A stretch of 64,000 bases of DNA from Planococcus sp. 107-1 (GCF_021513255.1 NZ_CP090977.1:2480001-2544000); one strand, 5' to 3'. Shown: positions 28,826-38,952, numbered from the stretch's first letter. Notes: generated by a model not told the origin, from the sequence alone. Made by a program: numbers and translations.

Positions 28826-28864
28826 GACGCAAGATGGGTTATTCCCCCATCCTGCGCCTTTTTT
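28826..28864 (+). terminator. Rho-independent terminator after paralog 4
   Basis: GACGCAAGATGGG and CCCCATCCTGCGCC form a strong imperfect stem followed by TTTTTT on the plus strand. Confidence 0.85.
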
Positions 28865-28893
28865 CTATGGTTGAAGTTAACTATTGCCTTGAA

Positions 28894-29237
28894 TTAATGA
28901 AGCATCTCTTTTTTTAATTCCTTCATTTTCTTATCGTATTCTTTCTGGATCACACCTGAGAGGAGATGGCTGAAAACAATTGGGACCGCCATCATGAAAA
29001 CAGCTGCAAGAAATACGTTTAGTCCCAGATGAGCATGAAGAATGCCGAAAATCACAAAACTGAAAGGGGCGACCCCAAAGACAGTAGCAAGCGACAAAAA
29101 CAATTTCATCGACTCAAATTTTCTGCGTTCCGCTGCGCTGAACGTGAATATGTATCTTCCGGGTTCTGCACCTCGCTTGTGTGCAAGCCTTTCGCGTATT
29201 TCTTTTCAATCATAGGCAAGAATACATCTCTGTTCAT
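28894..29237 (-). CDS. Small two-helix membrane protein of unknown function (frameshifted)
   Basis: An open frame of 71 residues (28894-29109) gives two membrane segments (LFLSLATVFGVAPFSFVIFG and VFLAAVFMMAVPIVFSHLL) and a lysine-rich tail. Upstream, in another frame, an ATG at 29237 after GGGGG starts MNRDVFLPMIEKKYAKG. Adding one base in the GGG run near 29158-29163 joins the two into NPGRYIFTFSAAERRKFESM and a protein of 114 residues. I do not recognise the family. It lies between two FemAB-like genes but on the opposite strand. Confidence 0.6.
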
Positions 29238-29415
29238 CAATAATCCCCCTTTGTCAGTTTTACGTCGATGGCAAGCTCTTTGTTAAGATGAGACTGAGGC
29301 TAAAGAAACTAAAGAAGTTATTTCCTAGTGCTATAATATCATATTGTTTGAAAATTAGAACTACTTTATAAAGAATATTTCTTCTTTTCTTCACTCAATT
29401 TATAGGCAATGTATC

Positions 29416-29437
29416 TTAAACTGAATTTTCAGTTTAA
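29416..29437. promoter_or_regulatory. Perfect 10-bp-arm palindrome upstream of paralog 5
   Basis: Arms TTAAACTGAA and TTCAGTTTAA with a 2-base centre. It is about 70 bases upstream of the FemAB-like start at 29505 and so is a candidate operator. CTGAA and TTCAG elements also occur near 22442 and 27670 upstream of other units. Confidence 0.45.
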
Positions 29438-29504
29438 TTTATTAAGAATTTAGTATATACTTAAAAACAATATGTTTTTTCATTCTCATTAAAGGAGCGA
29501 ATTC

Positions 29505-30468
29505 ATGACTTTAAAAGATATTTATTTTGAAAAGCCTTACGCCCGTTTATATGAAGCCATTGAAAAAGGAATTAGCGAGGTATTTGAATTCCAACACCCA
29601 TTAGGGTCGATCAGACATTTGTACATTCGATGCGAATTGGATACAAGACTGGGTGGGCAAACTTATTATGAAATTAAAACGCCTTACGGCTATGGCGGAC
29701 CATTGATATCCGATTGCCTTGAGCGCGACAAGCCCTTTCTAGTAAAAGAATTCCAAGCCGCTTTTCAAAAATACTGCAACGAGCAGCGGATTGTCCGCGA
29801 GTTTGTGCGCTTCCACCCTGTTTTCTCGAATGCAGAAGATTTTGCAGACTGCTACGACGTTTCTTTCAAGCGAAAGACAACCGGCACCAATCTGGCATTA
29901 TCGGAAGACCCGGTCCAAGCCGAATTTTCGAAATCGTGCCGAAGGAATATCAAGAAAGCATTAAATAAGCGGGGTCAGCTTTAAAGTAACGGTTCGACCG
30001 GACAGCTTAGGGGATTTCATGAAACTTTATTATGAAACGATGAAGCGAAACCAAGCTGAAGAGATCTATTTTTTTGATGAAGCTTATTTTGATAATTGCT
30101 TGGCATTGCTGCGTGAAAACATTCTGTTGACCGAGGTGTTTCATGAAGGAAAAGTAATCGGAATGGGGATTAATTTTGTATATGGCAAGCTCATCAGTAC
30201 GCACCTATCGGGCACTCTAGGAGAGTATCATCACCTTTCCTCTGCTTCAATTCTGCAATATGCTTTAACCTTATGGGGGAAGGAAAACAATATCTCTTTG
30301 ATCCACGACGGCGGCGGAAGAACGAGCGATCCTGAAGATTCCCTGTTTCTTTTCAAAAAGCAGTTTGGAAAAAATACAGAATTCTCCTATTACGTTGGAA
30401 ACAAAATCTGGATGGAAAAAATCCATCATGAATTGAAGGAATCCGAGCAGCTCATTCAAGCCAAATAA
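29505..30468 (+). CDS. FemAB/FemX-like transferase, paralog 5 (frameshifted)
   Basis: Two open frames (29505-29984 and 30019-30468) together make one FemAB-like protein of about 320 residues: KDIYFEKPYARLYEAIEKG, TPYGYGGPLISDC, REFVRFHPVF and LIHDGGGRTSDPEDSLF. The break is in AATAAGCGGGG near 29968. Removing one A gives KKALNSGVSFKVTVRPDS, which aligns without gaps to KALNAGVEYRITQNP of paralog 6. Either the sequence has an error or this copy is a recent pseudogene. The ATG follows AAAGGAGC by 7 bases. Confidence 0.65.
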
Positions 30469-30477
30469 AAAATAAAA

Positions 30478-30520
30478 GGCGATTTAAAAGGGCAAAACAA
30501 GCCTTTTGAAATCGTCTTTT
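30478..30520 (+). terminator. Terminator after paralog 5
   Basis: GGCGATTTAAAAGGGC and GCCTTTTGAAATCGTC form an imperfect stem with a short loop, followed by TTTTC and a second T run. It lies between convergent genes and could serve both. Confidence 0.7.
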
Positions 30521-30545
30521 CATTATTTTTGTTTACGTATTCATA

Positions 30546-30968
30546 TTATGACCAAATGCATCGATAACGGCCTCTTTTATCCACTTGGATGTCATATAGG
30601 CGGATCAATTCGCACATACAATAAAATACTTTTAAGTTTTCCATCGAGAAATCTTTTATTTTTTCATCATCTATGTAAGTGACGAGGTTATCGTCTTTTC
30701 GGTAAATATATCGTTTTTCTGTATATAAAGATTCGTTGTAGATAGAAGAACCCTCTTCCAAAGACGTCTGGAACTCTGACCATTTATAAAGGGAGCCTTC
30801 AAGATGATCAAACTCCCACGAGAAAACAAGGACAAGGTCATGTTCATCTAAGAAATACACCGTTTCCTCTCGCGTTTTTAACATTTCTTCTACGGTTTCC
30901 CCTACAATTTTTTTAAATTTACTTGTATCAAATTCCTCTACTACTGGTTCCCTTTTGAATATAAACAT
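30546..30968 (-). CDS. Hypothetical acidic protein
   Basis: 140 residues, not recognised. It is soluble, with no signal peptide or membrane segment. It starts MFIFKREPVVEEFDTSKFKK and has a helical first third rich in E and K, then a beta-rich middle and a Cys-containing helix near the end (FYCMCELIRLYDIQ). The ribosome site is GAGAGAGG, 6 bases upstream. It is convergent with FemAB-like paralog 5. No function can be assigned from sequence or context. Confidence 0.6.
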   Translation of the reverse strand: MFIFKREPVVEEFDTSKFKKIVGETVEEMLKTREETVYFLDEHDLVLVFSWEFDHLEGSLYKWSEFQTSLEEGSSIYNESLYTEKRYIYRKDDNLVTYIDDEKIKDFSMENLKVFYCMCELIRLYDIQVDKRGRYRCIWS

Positions 30969-31445
30969 GAATTCCTCTCTCCTACGTAATAAAGTATTTT
31001 AATGTTCTCTGGAAAACCCGCAGCAATCTATCAACACGTGCTTTTGTTGCTGAATGTTACCTTTAACTTTTTACAAAATTAACTTGAATTAATATACAAT
31101 AAAATATCTCTTTAGACTTTTAATTTTTATCTTTACTAGGTATTATATACCTTTTAATTATTTTTTAGAATAGACTTATATACTCATAATTATTATTCCT
31201 AAAAAATTCTTACTAGTTTTATTTTTTTAGGAATATTTAATATAAAAATCATTTTATTAATATTTAATAATAGAACCTTTTTTATTTTATAACTTTCAAT
31301 AGTTAGTATGATCTATTATCTTCTACTAAATGAGCAATTTCTCAAAGGAGAGAATTTCCATAGAGGTAGATAGTAATACTCGCAATTCAAGATTTACGGG
31401 TTAGGAAATTATTTTCACCTTTAAACTTTTTGCTATATCAATTAA
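30969..31445. other. AT-rich gap without genes
   Basis: About 475 bases of very AT-rich sequence between the hypothetical gene and the PatB/MalY terminator. I see no open frame with a ribosome site. Several TATAAT-like hexamers are expected by composition and are not called. Confidence 0.5.
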
Positions 31446-31478
31446 AAACCATCCCCATTTTATAATCGGGGATGGTTT
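31440..31478 (-). terminator. Rho-independent terminator after the PatB/MalY gene
   Basis: A perfect 11-bp stem, AAACCATCCCC and GGGGATGGTTT, with an 11-base loop and TTTTTAATT on the minus strand. It begins 15 bases after the stop codon. Confidence 0.9.
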
Positions 31479-31492
31479 TCTCAAAATCGTTC

Positions 31493-32716
31493 TTATTTTG
31501 CCGCCTTTTTTTCAACGGGCTGTTTTTTTGAAAGGTCTTCAAACTCGCGGGAGATCCGCTCAAGTGCTTCTTGTATCAATGGACGCGGAGATGGAATGCA
31601 GATCCGCTGGTACATTTCCCCTTCTTCCCCGAACATATTGCCGTCTTCAAGCAAGACATTGGCTTTATTGAAAATCCGGTCATGGATTTCTTTTGCGCTG
31701 ATGTTGTAGCCGCTGAAATCGAGCCACATTACATACGTGCCTTCCGGAATAATCACTTTCACTTCCGGCATATGCAGAGCCAGATAGTCTTTGACCATTT
31801 GCATCGTGCCATCAACATAATCTTTTAGCTGATCAAGCCAATCTTCGCCATCGTTGTAAACCGAGATCAACGCAGACACTGCAAATGGCGATGGCAGCTG
31901 CATCCCCATTTCAGTTGCGAAAGTTGCCCGCAAATCTTCGTTTGTGATAATAACATTCGTACAATGCAGTCCGGCCACATTAAAAGTTTTATTGATGGCT
32001 GTGAAAGTGATGAGCTTATCGGTAAACTCAGTGGCTTTCGCCATCGGGATGAATACTTCACCTTTACGGATCAAATCGCCGTGGATTTCATCTGCGACAA
32101 TCACGACGTCGTGGCGATGGCAAATTTCCGCCATGCGCGCGAGCTCTTCTTTCGTGAAGACGCGGCCAGTCGGATTATGCGGATGGCAAAGGACGAACAT
32201 GGTCGTTCTCTCCTCTTTCGCTTTTTCTTCAAAATCCTCAAAGTCGATTGCGTATTGCCCGTCTTCCCTTTTGACCATCGCATTGTTGACAACTTTTCGG
32301 CCGTTGCCTTCAATTGCTGATGTAAACGGCGGATAAACCGGACGCTGGATGATAATGCCGTCGCCTTCACTTGTCAACGCTTTAACCGCTACGTTGAGCG
32401 CATGCACAGTCCCTGGGCTATAGACGATTTCCTTTTTTTCAATCTTCCAGCCATGGCGCGTTTCGAACCAGCGCTGGATCGCTTCGTAGTATTCTTCCGG
32501 AAAAACGGAATAGCCGAAAATACGGTGGTCCACTGTTTTGTGGAGTGCATCGACAAGCGGCTGCGGCACCGGCAAATCCATATCCGCTGTAAATAAAGGA
32601 ATGGTGTCTTCATCATAGCGCTCCGTCAATCCAAATTCCTTGATCATATCGCCGCCGTCCCATTTCATCGAATAGGTCCCTCTTCTATTTACAAATTCAT
32701 CGAAATTATACTTCAT
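31493..32716 (-). CDS. MalY/PatB-family PLP enzyme (cystathionine beta-lyase type)
   Basis: 407 residues. MKYNFDEFVNRRGTYSMKWD is the standard PatB/MalY start. It continues with LFTADMDLPVPQPLVDAL, YSPGTVHALNVAVKALTSEGDGI, CHPHNPTGRVFTKEEL, VADEIHGDLI and TAINKTFNVAGLHCTNVII, whose Lys binds PLP. Family members cleave cystathionine or cysteine conjugates by beta-elimination. The ATG follows AAGGGAG. It stands alone, separated by terminators on both sides. Whether it acts in methionine synthesis or in thiol/antibiotic conjugate breakdown cannot be told here. Confidence 0.9.
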   Translation of the reverse strand: MKYNFDEFVNRRGTYSMKWDGGDMIKEFGLTERYDEDTIPLFTADMDLPVPQPLVDALHKTVDHRIFGYSVFPEEYYEAIQRWFETRHGWKIEKKEIVYSPGTVHALNVAVKALTSEGDGIIIQRPVYPPFTSAIEGNGRKVVNNAMVKREDGQYAIDFEDFEEKAKEERTTMFVLCHPHNPTGRVFTKEELARMAEICHRHDVVIVADEIHGDLIRKGEVFIPMAKATEFTDKLITFTAINKTFNVAGLHCTNVIITNEDLRATFATEMGMQLPSPFAVSALISVYNDGEDWLDQLKDYVDGTMQMVKDYLALHMPEVKVIIPEGTYVMWLDFSGYNISAKEIHDRIFNKANVLLEDGNMFGEEGEMYQRICIPSPRPLIQEALERISREFEDLSKKQPVEKKAAK

Positions 32717-32872
32717 TTCACTACTCCCTTTCTATTCTATTTCTAGTTTGGCATATGGACGCGCGGCTCGTCTAATCATATACATTTCCACTTAAGCTAT
32801 TCTTGAAGCATAAGGTGAAATCCTGCTGAGATAAGTCCGCCTCACATTATTTGTTTGAAAATTAACAAAAGA

Positions 32873-32909
32873 AAATGCTGTATCCGTCTTTAAGAAGGAT
32901 ACAGCATTT
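32873..32909 (-). terminator. Terminator of the sugar-acid operon
   Basis: A perfect 13-bp stem, AAATGCTGTATCC and GGATACAGCATTT, with an 11-base loop, followed by TTCTTTTG on the minus strand. It ends the transcript that starts at the promoter near 40790. Confidence 0.88.
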
Positions 32910-32918
32910 GGGTACAGC

Positions 32919-33748
32919 TTAGAAATTAAACGTTTCAGGATCTGCACCGCTACGGCTGTTGATATTTAAGCCGTTGATTTCTTGCATATCTTCTTCTTCC
33001 AATGAAAAATCGAAGATATCTGCATTTTCAATGATTCGATGTTCTTTAATTGATTTGGGAATGGTTAAGACATTATTTTGGATATCCCAGCGTAAAATAA
33101 TTTGCGCGGGGTTTTTTGATGCTTTTCAGCAAGCCGTTGAATAACCGGGTCCCCTAGCAATTCGCCTTTTTTCAATGGAGACCACGCTTCTAACTGAATG
33201 CCTTCACGTTCACAGAATTCTCGTAGCTCCACTTGCGTCAGATGTGGATGGTATTCAACTTGGTTAATCACTGGCTTAACTTCGCCTTCTCTCAGAATAT
33301 CTTCTAAATGATGAATATTAAAGTTGCTGACGCCAATCGCTTTGACTTTCCCCTCATGATACAGCTTTTCTAGAGCTTTCCATGTCTCAACATATTTGCC
33401 TCTAACTGGCCAATGAATCAGGTAAAGGTCCAAATATTCCAATCCTAGTTTCTCTAAGCTGATATCAAAAGCTTTTAAGGTGTTTTCATAACCATGGTCG
33501 CTATTCCAAACTTTTGTGGTAATGAATAAATCTTCTCGAGGAACGCCAGATTCTTTAATCCCTTTTCCCACTCCTGCTTCGTTATCATAAAACGAGGCTG
33601 TGTCGATGCTTCGATAGCCATTTTGAATAGCTGCTTTAACTGCCTCTGTTACAACATTTCCGTCTTCCACTTTAAAAACTCCAAGCCCCATAATCGGCAT
33701 CTTAACCCCATTATTAAGTGTTACTGTATCTTGTAAACTTTTATACAT
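32919..33748 (-). CDS. Aldo/keto reductase (frameshifted near C-terminus)
   Basis: A reductase of about 276 residues once the frame is restored. Open frame 33065-33748 has the AKR motifs GVFKVEDG, YRSIDTASFYDNE (catalytic D and Y), TTKVWNSDHGYE (K) and LIHWPVRG (H). It ends early in RKLFYAG. Restoring one base in ACCCCGCG near 33107 gives TPAQIILRWDIQNNVLTIP and then GLNINSRSGADPETFNF with a stop at 32919. It resembles the YvgN-type reductase at 63 kb. As the last gene of the galactonate operon it may reduce an aldehyde or keto intermediate; the substrate is unknown. Confidence 0.85.
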
Positions 33749-33773
33749 TTTGTAGCCTCCATTTGTTATTAGT

Positions 33774-34759
33774 TTATTTTTGTTTTGCCATATCTTTTAA
33801 TTCTTTGACTAGATTTGGCGGATTTTGCCCTGTAACTCCTGCTACTAAATTATGCGCCGCCGTCATAGCCATTTTGAATCGTGTCGCTTCTGTAGCGGAA
33901 CCCATGTGCGGCATAGTCACCACATTGTCCATTTTTAGCAAAGGATTGTCTTTATCCACAGGCTCTGTTTCATATACATCAAGGCCAGCTCCTTTGATTG
34001 AACCGGTCTGCAACGCTTCGATCAATTCTGCTTCTTTCACAATTTTTCCGCGGAGCAATTGAAAAAGAAAGATGACGGCTTCATTAAATCGAATTCTCTT
34101 TTGCCAATCAGCCCTTCCGTCGCAGAACTAAGTGGGAGCATAACTAAAACAAAATCAGCTTTTCGTAGGAGATCATCCAATTCTGCGTAAACTGCTCCAT
34201 ATTTTTCTTCAGCATCTGGACGCTTCGAACGATTGTTATAAAGTACGTGCATATCAAATCCTAAGGCTGCCCGTTTAGCGATCTTTTCACCAATATTGCC
34301 CATCCCAATAATTCCCAAAGTGGCATGGTGAACATCTTGCCCTAAGAAATCTTCGTCGTCTAAACGGGACCAGCTTCCGTCTTTTACGTATTGATTCAAC
34401 CGCCCTAACTTTCTAGCCGTCATCAAGATTAGTCCCAATGCCAAATCGGCAACACTGTCATCCAGAACATGAGGAGTATTGGTGCCTAGCACATTTCGTT
34501 TTTTCATCAGTTCATAATCGAAGTTTTCATAACCGGCTGCGACATTGCTGAGAATCTGCAATTTTGGTGCATGGTCCAAGAATTCTTCTGAGACTTTCCA
34601 TTTCGAAATCATTAATCCGTCGACATCAGCAATCTCGTCATATAGAACGTCTTGGGGAATCGCTTCTTTTTTATCCCAAATTTTATACTCGCAGTACTGG
34701 GCAATATATTCTTCTACTTCAAGCGGAATCGGTTTAGCAATATATACTTTAGGCTTCAT
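33774..34759 (-). CDS. D-isomer 2-hydroxyacid dehydrogenase (frameshifted)
   Basis: Restored length about 328 residues. MKPKVYIAKPIPLEVEEYIAQ is a glyoxylate/hydroxypyruvate/2-ketogluconate reductase start. Then follow LSNVAAGYENFD, the Rossmann motif GIIGMGNIGEKIAKRA, and NCSRGKIVKEAELIEAL plus ETEPVDKDNPLL and MPHMGSAT (catalytic His) in the second frame. The open frames break at TCCGCGGA near 34050; adding one C gives S-R-G-K. It lies just after galactonate dehydratase, so it may reduce a 2-keto acid of the pathway. The ATG at 34759 follows GGGAGGGG. Confidence 0.85.
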
Positions 34760-34774
34760 CTTTTCCCCTCCCAT

Positions 34775-35923
34775 TTACCACTCGGCAATGCTGCCATCTT
34801 GATGACGCCAAACTGGATTTTTCCAGTTATGGCCGATTTCACTTTGCTGTCTCACGTAATCTTCATTTATCTCGATTCCAAGACCTGCACCTTGTGGAAT
34901 TTTCACATAACCCTCGGTATATTCAAATACAGAAGGGTCTTTAATATAGTCCAGGAGATCATTCCCTTGATTGTAATGGATGCCCAGACTTTGTTCTTGA
35001 ATAAAAGCGTTGTGCGCGGTCGCATCTACTTGTAAACAAGCAGCTAAAGCAATAGGGCCAAGTGGACAGTGCGGGGCGAGGGCCACATCAAATGCTTCTG
35101 CCATAGTAGCGATTTTTTTGCATTCAGTGATGCCTCCAGCGTGAGATAGATCTGGCTGGATAATATCCACATAGCCTTCTGTAAGAATCTGCTTAAAATC
35201 CCAGCGAGAAAACATTCGTTCTCCTGTCGCAATCGGTATTGTGGTATGTTTCGCAATTTCCCTCAACGCTTCGTTATTTTCTGCAAGTACCGGTTCTTCG
35301 ATAAACATCGGCCGGAATTGCTCGAGTTCTTTGGCTAAAATTTTTGCCATCGGTTTATGTACGCGTCCATGAAAATCAATGCCAATGCCAACATAAGGGC
35401 CAACTGATTCTCTAACCGCCGCAACTCTCGCAAGCGTTTGATCGATTTTCTCGTAAGAATCGATATATTGGAGCTCTTCGGTGCCGTTCATTTTAATCGC
35501 TGTAAATCCAGCATCCACCACTTTTTGTGCAGCTAACCCAACATCAGCTGGACGATCTCCGCCAATCCATGAATACACTTTAATCGAATCACGGCAAGCA
35601 CCGCCGAGCAATTGATAGACAGGGGCATCAAAATACTTCCCTTTAATGTCCCATAACGCTTGATCAATACCGGCGATTGCACTCATTAGAATTGGACCTC
35701 CCCGGTAGAACCCTGAACGGTATAACATATTCCAATGATCTTCAATTCGCAAAGGATCTTTTCCTATCAAGTACTCCATCAATTCATGGACGCAAGCTTT
35801 GACCGTAGATGCTCGACCTTCAATTACCGGCTCTCCCCATCCGATAATTCCTTCATCTGTTTCAATTTTTAAAAATAGCCACCTCGGTGGAACTTGAAAC
35901 AATTCATAGCTGATGATTTTCAT
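34775..35923 (-). CDS. dgoD: D-galactonate dehydratase
   Basis: Dehydrates D-galactonate to 2-keto-3-deoxy-D-galactonate. 382 residues of the enolase superfamily, closely following E. coli Dgo[78 protein letters not shown] (metal ligand D and catalytic H), [10 protein letters not shown] (E), [12 protein letters not shown] (E) and [16 protein letters not shown] (catalytic H). It directly abuts tctA. Together with dgoK and dgoA it completes the DeLey-Doudoroff route from galactonate to pyruvate and glyceraldehyde-3-phosphate. Confidence 0.93.
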   Translation of the reverse strand: MKIISYELFQVPPRWLFLKIETDEGIIGWGEPVIEGRASTVKACVHELMEYLIGKDPLRIEDHWNMLYRSGFYRGGPILMSAIAGIDQALWDIKGKYFDAPVYQLLGGACRDSIKVYSWIGGDRPADVGLAAQKVVDAGFTAIKMNGTEELQYIDSYEKIDQTLARVAAVRESVGPYVGIGIDFHGRVHKPMAKILAKELEQFRPMFIEEPVLAENNEALREIAKHTTIPIATGERMFSRWDFKQILTEGYVDIIQPDLSHAGGITECKKIATMAEAFDVALAPHCPLGPIALAACLQVDATAHNAFIQEQSLGIHYNQGNDLLDYIKDPSVFEYTEGYVKIPQGAGLGIEINEDYVRQQSEIGHNWKNPVWRHQDGSIAEW

Positions 35924-37423
35924 TTAAGATTCTCCTTCCGTCGTCGGTTTTTTCACTTTTCTAGTCAACAGCGGAGAAAATAATGTTATAACCGCCAAGA
36001 TGAGCAAGACCACTGTAATAGGTCTAGTGATGAAGATGTCAAAGCTTCCTTGAGACATTACTAAAGCCCTTCTGAAATTACTCTCCATTAATGGCCCCAG
36101 TATAATCCCTAAAATTATTGGAGAGGCAGGGAAGCCGTAGCGCATTAAGAAGTATCCTGCAATTCCTGAAATCAACATGACGAGAACATCAAAATAATTA
36201 TTTCCAAGAGAATACGCTCCAACTACACAAAGCACTAAAATAATCGGTGTTAATACAGTCGTTGGCACCAGTAATATTTTTGTGAAAAGCCGGATTCCAA
36301 ATAACCCGACAATCAGAATCATTAAATTTGCAACCAACATCCCGACAAATAATGTATAGACGATCGGACCGTTATTTTCGAACAACATCGGACCCGGCTG
36401 AATTCCTTGTACCATTAAAGCACCTAATAGAACTGCGGTAACGGCATCACCTGGAATACCCAAAGTCAGCAAAGGAATCATTGCGCCGCCAGTCACACCA
36501 TTATTTGCTGCTTCTGGAGCTGCCACACCTTTCATTTCCCCTTTGCCGAAGCCGTCTTTATTTTTCGAAAAACGTTTTGCTTCGTTATAGGCAACAAAAG
36601 CGGCAATGTCTCCGCCCGCTCCTGGAATCATTCCGATAAATGTTCCGATAGCCCCTGAACGAAGGATTGTACCAATTAAAATTTTAAATTCAATCCATTT
36701 CAACTTTACTTTTTCAACTACAATTGTAAGTTTTCGTGTCGAGAAAATACTCCCCATCGCCCTGAAAGCTTCCGAAGCAGCGAAAAGCCCAATCATTACT
36801 GGTATCAAATTAATGCCGCTTGAGAGATTGACATTATCAAAAGTAAAACGTGGGAAGCCACCAATTGGATCGATACCGATAGTGGCAATCAATAAGCCGA
36901 TAAAACCAGCAATCAGCCCTTTAACCATGGACTTTCCAGCAATGCTTGAAATAATGGAAATTCCGAAAACTGCCAATGCAAATGTTTCCGGAGCACTGAA
37001 TTTCAAAGCGAACGTAGCCAGTTGTGGTGCGATAAAAATTAAAACAATGACACTTAATATACCGCCAATAGCCGAAGAAACTGTTGATACGGTTAATGCT
37101 TTATGCGCTAATCCTTTCTTTGACATCGCATAGCCATCTATTGCAGTAGCTGCAGAAGATGGGGTTCCTGGCGTGTTGATCAGAATGGCTGTGATGGACC
37201 CGCCGTATACGGCTCCGAAATAGACTCCAATCAATAAGAGAATTCCGGTAACCGGCTCCATTCCAAAAGTGACTGGCAAAATCAGCGCCACTCCCATCGT
37301 AGCTGTCAGCCCTGGAAGTGATCCAATTGTGATACCAGCAATAATGCCCATTAAAAGGATGAGCAGTACATTTAATTGAAATACACCTGTTAAACCTTCT
37401 AATAATAAGTCCAAACTATTCAC
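35924..37423 (-). CDS. tctA: Tripartite tricarboxylate transporter, large membrane subunit TctA
   Basis: 499 residues, very hydrophobic, with about 11-12 membrane segments. GITIGSLPGLTATMGVALILP, TAILINTPGTPSSAATAIDGY and GMIPGAGGDIAAFVAYN are the three TctA signature regions (G-x-x-P-G motifs). It forms a passive or sodium-coupled carboxylate uptake channel with TctB and the binding protein TctC upstream. In this operon the cargo is probably galactonate or a similar sugar acid, not citrate; that is inferred from context. Confidence 0.93.
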   Translation of the reverse strand: MNSLDLLLEGLTGVFQLNVLLILLMGIIAGITIGSLPGLTATMGVALILPVTFGMEPVTGILLLIGVYFGAVYGGSITAILINTPGTPSSAATAIDGYAMSKKGLAHKALTVSTVSSAIGGILSVIVLIFIAPQLATFALKFSAPETFALAVFGISIISSIAGKSMVKGLIAGFIGLLIATIGIDPIGGFPRFTFDNVNLSSGINLIPVMIGLFAASEAFRAMGSIFSTRKLTIVVEKVKLKWIEFKILIGTILRSGAIGTFIGMIPGAGGDIAAFVAYNEAKRFSKNKDGFGKGEMKGVAAPEAANNGVTGGAMIPLLTLGIPGDAVTAVLLGALMVQGIQPGPMLFENNGPIVYTLFVGMLVANLMILIVGLFGIRLFTKILLVPTTVLTPIILVLCVVGAYSLGNNYFDVLVMLISGIAGYFLMRYGFPASPIILGIILGPLMESNFRRALVMSQGSFDIFITRPITVVLLILAVITLFSPLLTRKVKKPTTEGES

Positions 37424-37429
37424 CCCTAA

Positions 37430-37882
37430 TTAAGAAAATAACGTACCCATCGGTATCGATACTTTCAGCAGAATCTGGAAGAAAACGAAAATGAAGAGAC
37501 TGGTTCCAACCGGTATCGTAATAAGCAGGATTTTGTTCTTAACTTTAGAGAACAGCAATAATCCTAACACCAGCAAGAAAGTCGAGATATAAAATCCGAT
37601 ATATGGAATGACAACAACATACAAAATAACGAACAACATGGCTCCGATTGAATATTTCATTGTATTCTCTTGTTCATCCGATTCTTCCTTGTTACGAAAT
37701 GTCTGAATCAGAAGAATGGAACCTAAAATAATCAGCATAACGGAATATACACGCGGCATAAATTCTGCGCCGATTAATTGATTTTCCAATTTCGGAAAAT
37801 TGAAAGTTAACGAATAGAAAAAGCCAGCAATAATGATTATGATCAGTCCACTAATGTAATTGGGTTTCTTCACGCATTTCAC
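37430..37882 (-). CDS. tctB: Tripartite tricarboxylate transporter, small membrane subunit TctB
   Basis: 150 residues with four hydrophobic segments, beginning ISGLIIIIIAGFFYSLTFNFP and containing GAEFMPRVYSVMLIILGSILLIQ, the TctB pattern. TctB genes are poorly conserved; position between TctC and TctA, 6 bases before tctA, makes the call safe. Confidence 0.88.
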   Translation of the reverse strand: MKCVKKPNYISGLIIIIIAGFFYSLTFNFPKLENQLIGAEFMPRVYSVMLIILGSILLIQTFRNKEESDEQENTMKYSIGAMLFVILYVVVIPYIGFYISTFLLVLGLLLFSKVKNKILLITIPVGTSLFIFVFFQILLKVSIPMGTLFS

Positions 37883-37965
37883 TCCTTAAAGAAGAGGCTT
37901 GACAAATGCCAAGCCCCTTTCATGACAATCGTCTGGGTAATGTTCTCTGAACTTTTCAACTGGAT

Positions 37966-38952
37966 TTAATTAAGCCCTAAATCACCAATGATCTCACCGA
38001 AATCTTCTTCGTTTTGCTTCATGTATTCCTCAAACTCTCCGGAATCTTTAAGTTCAATTCCTAAGCCGTTTGTTTTCATGAATTCTGCAAAATCTTCATC
38101 TTCTGCTGCTTTCATGAAGCCCTCTTCAAGCTTCGCTACCACATCATCCGGCGTATCCTTCGGTACAGTCAACCCTCTCCAAGTCCCTGTTGGATTGACT
38201 TCAAGTCCAGCTTCTCCAAATGTCGGAACATCAGGTATGATATCGGATCTTGTGTCAGCCATCACTGCAAGCGTTTTTACATTTCCAGCTTCAAGCTGCG
38301 TCTTAACTTCTGCCGGGCTAACAGTAACTGCATCAATATGGCCGCCTACTAAAGCAGTGACTGCTGGAGCAGCCCCTTCATGTGGAACATGGTTCAATTT
38401 AATATCCGCCGCTTTTTCAAGGCTCGCTGCAGCAATATGCCAAATCGATCCTGTCCCTGAGTTACCAACACTTACTTCACCTGGATGATCTTTTGCATAA
38501 GCAATAAATTCTTCAAGTGTATCGTATGGAGCATCAGCTGCTACAGTCAAAGCCGCTGGATCAAAATTAATCATCCCGATAGGCTTGAACTGATCATAAG
38601 TAAGTGGAGATAAGCCTAAATGTTTGAACATTGTCAGTTCTACGAAAACCATCGTCACTTTATAGCCATCAGCTTTTGCATTGGCACCTTCAGACATGCC
38701 GACTGAACCGCTTCCGCCTGTCTTATTTAATACACCGATAGATTGTCCAAACACGTCTTCCGCTTCATTTGCCAGCGCACGAGCAGTGGCATCCGTCCCG
38801 CCTCCAGCAGCTGCTGGAACAATAATTTCAATAGATTTCTCTGGGAAATTCCCGCCATCACCGGAAGAAGCCCCCGAACTTTCTTCACCACACCCACCGA
38901 TTGTCAAAGCTAACGCGGATAATGTAACAGCCCATAAAAATTTCTTCATCAT
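37966..38952 (-). CDS. tctC: Tripartite transporter substrate-binding lipoprotein TctC
   Basis: 328 residues. A lipoprotein signal (KKFLWAVTLSALALTIGGCG, lipobox Cys near residue 21) is followed by a Bug/TctC fold: FPEKSIEIIVPAAAGGGTDATARALA, GNSGTGSIWHIAAASLEKAADIKLNHVPHEGAAPAVTAL and GGHIDAVTVSPAEV. It is anchored outside the membrane and hands its ligand to TctAB. Ligand residues cannot be identified by eye. The ATG follows GGGGG. An 83-base gap separates it from tctB. Confidence 0.92.
   Translation of the reverse strand: MMKKFLWAVTLSALALTIGGCGEESSGASSGDGGNFPEKSIEIIVPAAAGGGTDATARALANEAEDVFGQSIGVLNKTGGSGSVGMSEGANAKADGYKVTMVFVELTMFKHLGLSPLTYDQFKPIGMINFDPAALTVAADAPYDTLEEFIAYAKDHPGEVSVGNSGTGSIWHIAAASLEKAADIKLNHVPHEGAAPAVTALVGGHIDAVTVSPAEVKTQLEAGNVKTLAVMADTRSDIIPDVPTFGEAGLEVNPTGTWRGLTVPKDTPDDVVAKLEEGFMKAAEDEDFAEFMKTNGLGIELKDSGEFEEYMKQNEEDFGEIIGDLGLN

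Noticed and set aside
29505..30468. Two separate short FemAB genes instead of one broken gene
   Set aside because: Each half lacks the other's conserved motifs and a one-base change aligns the join to the paralogs without gaps.
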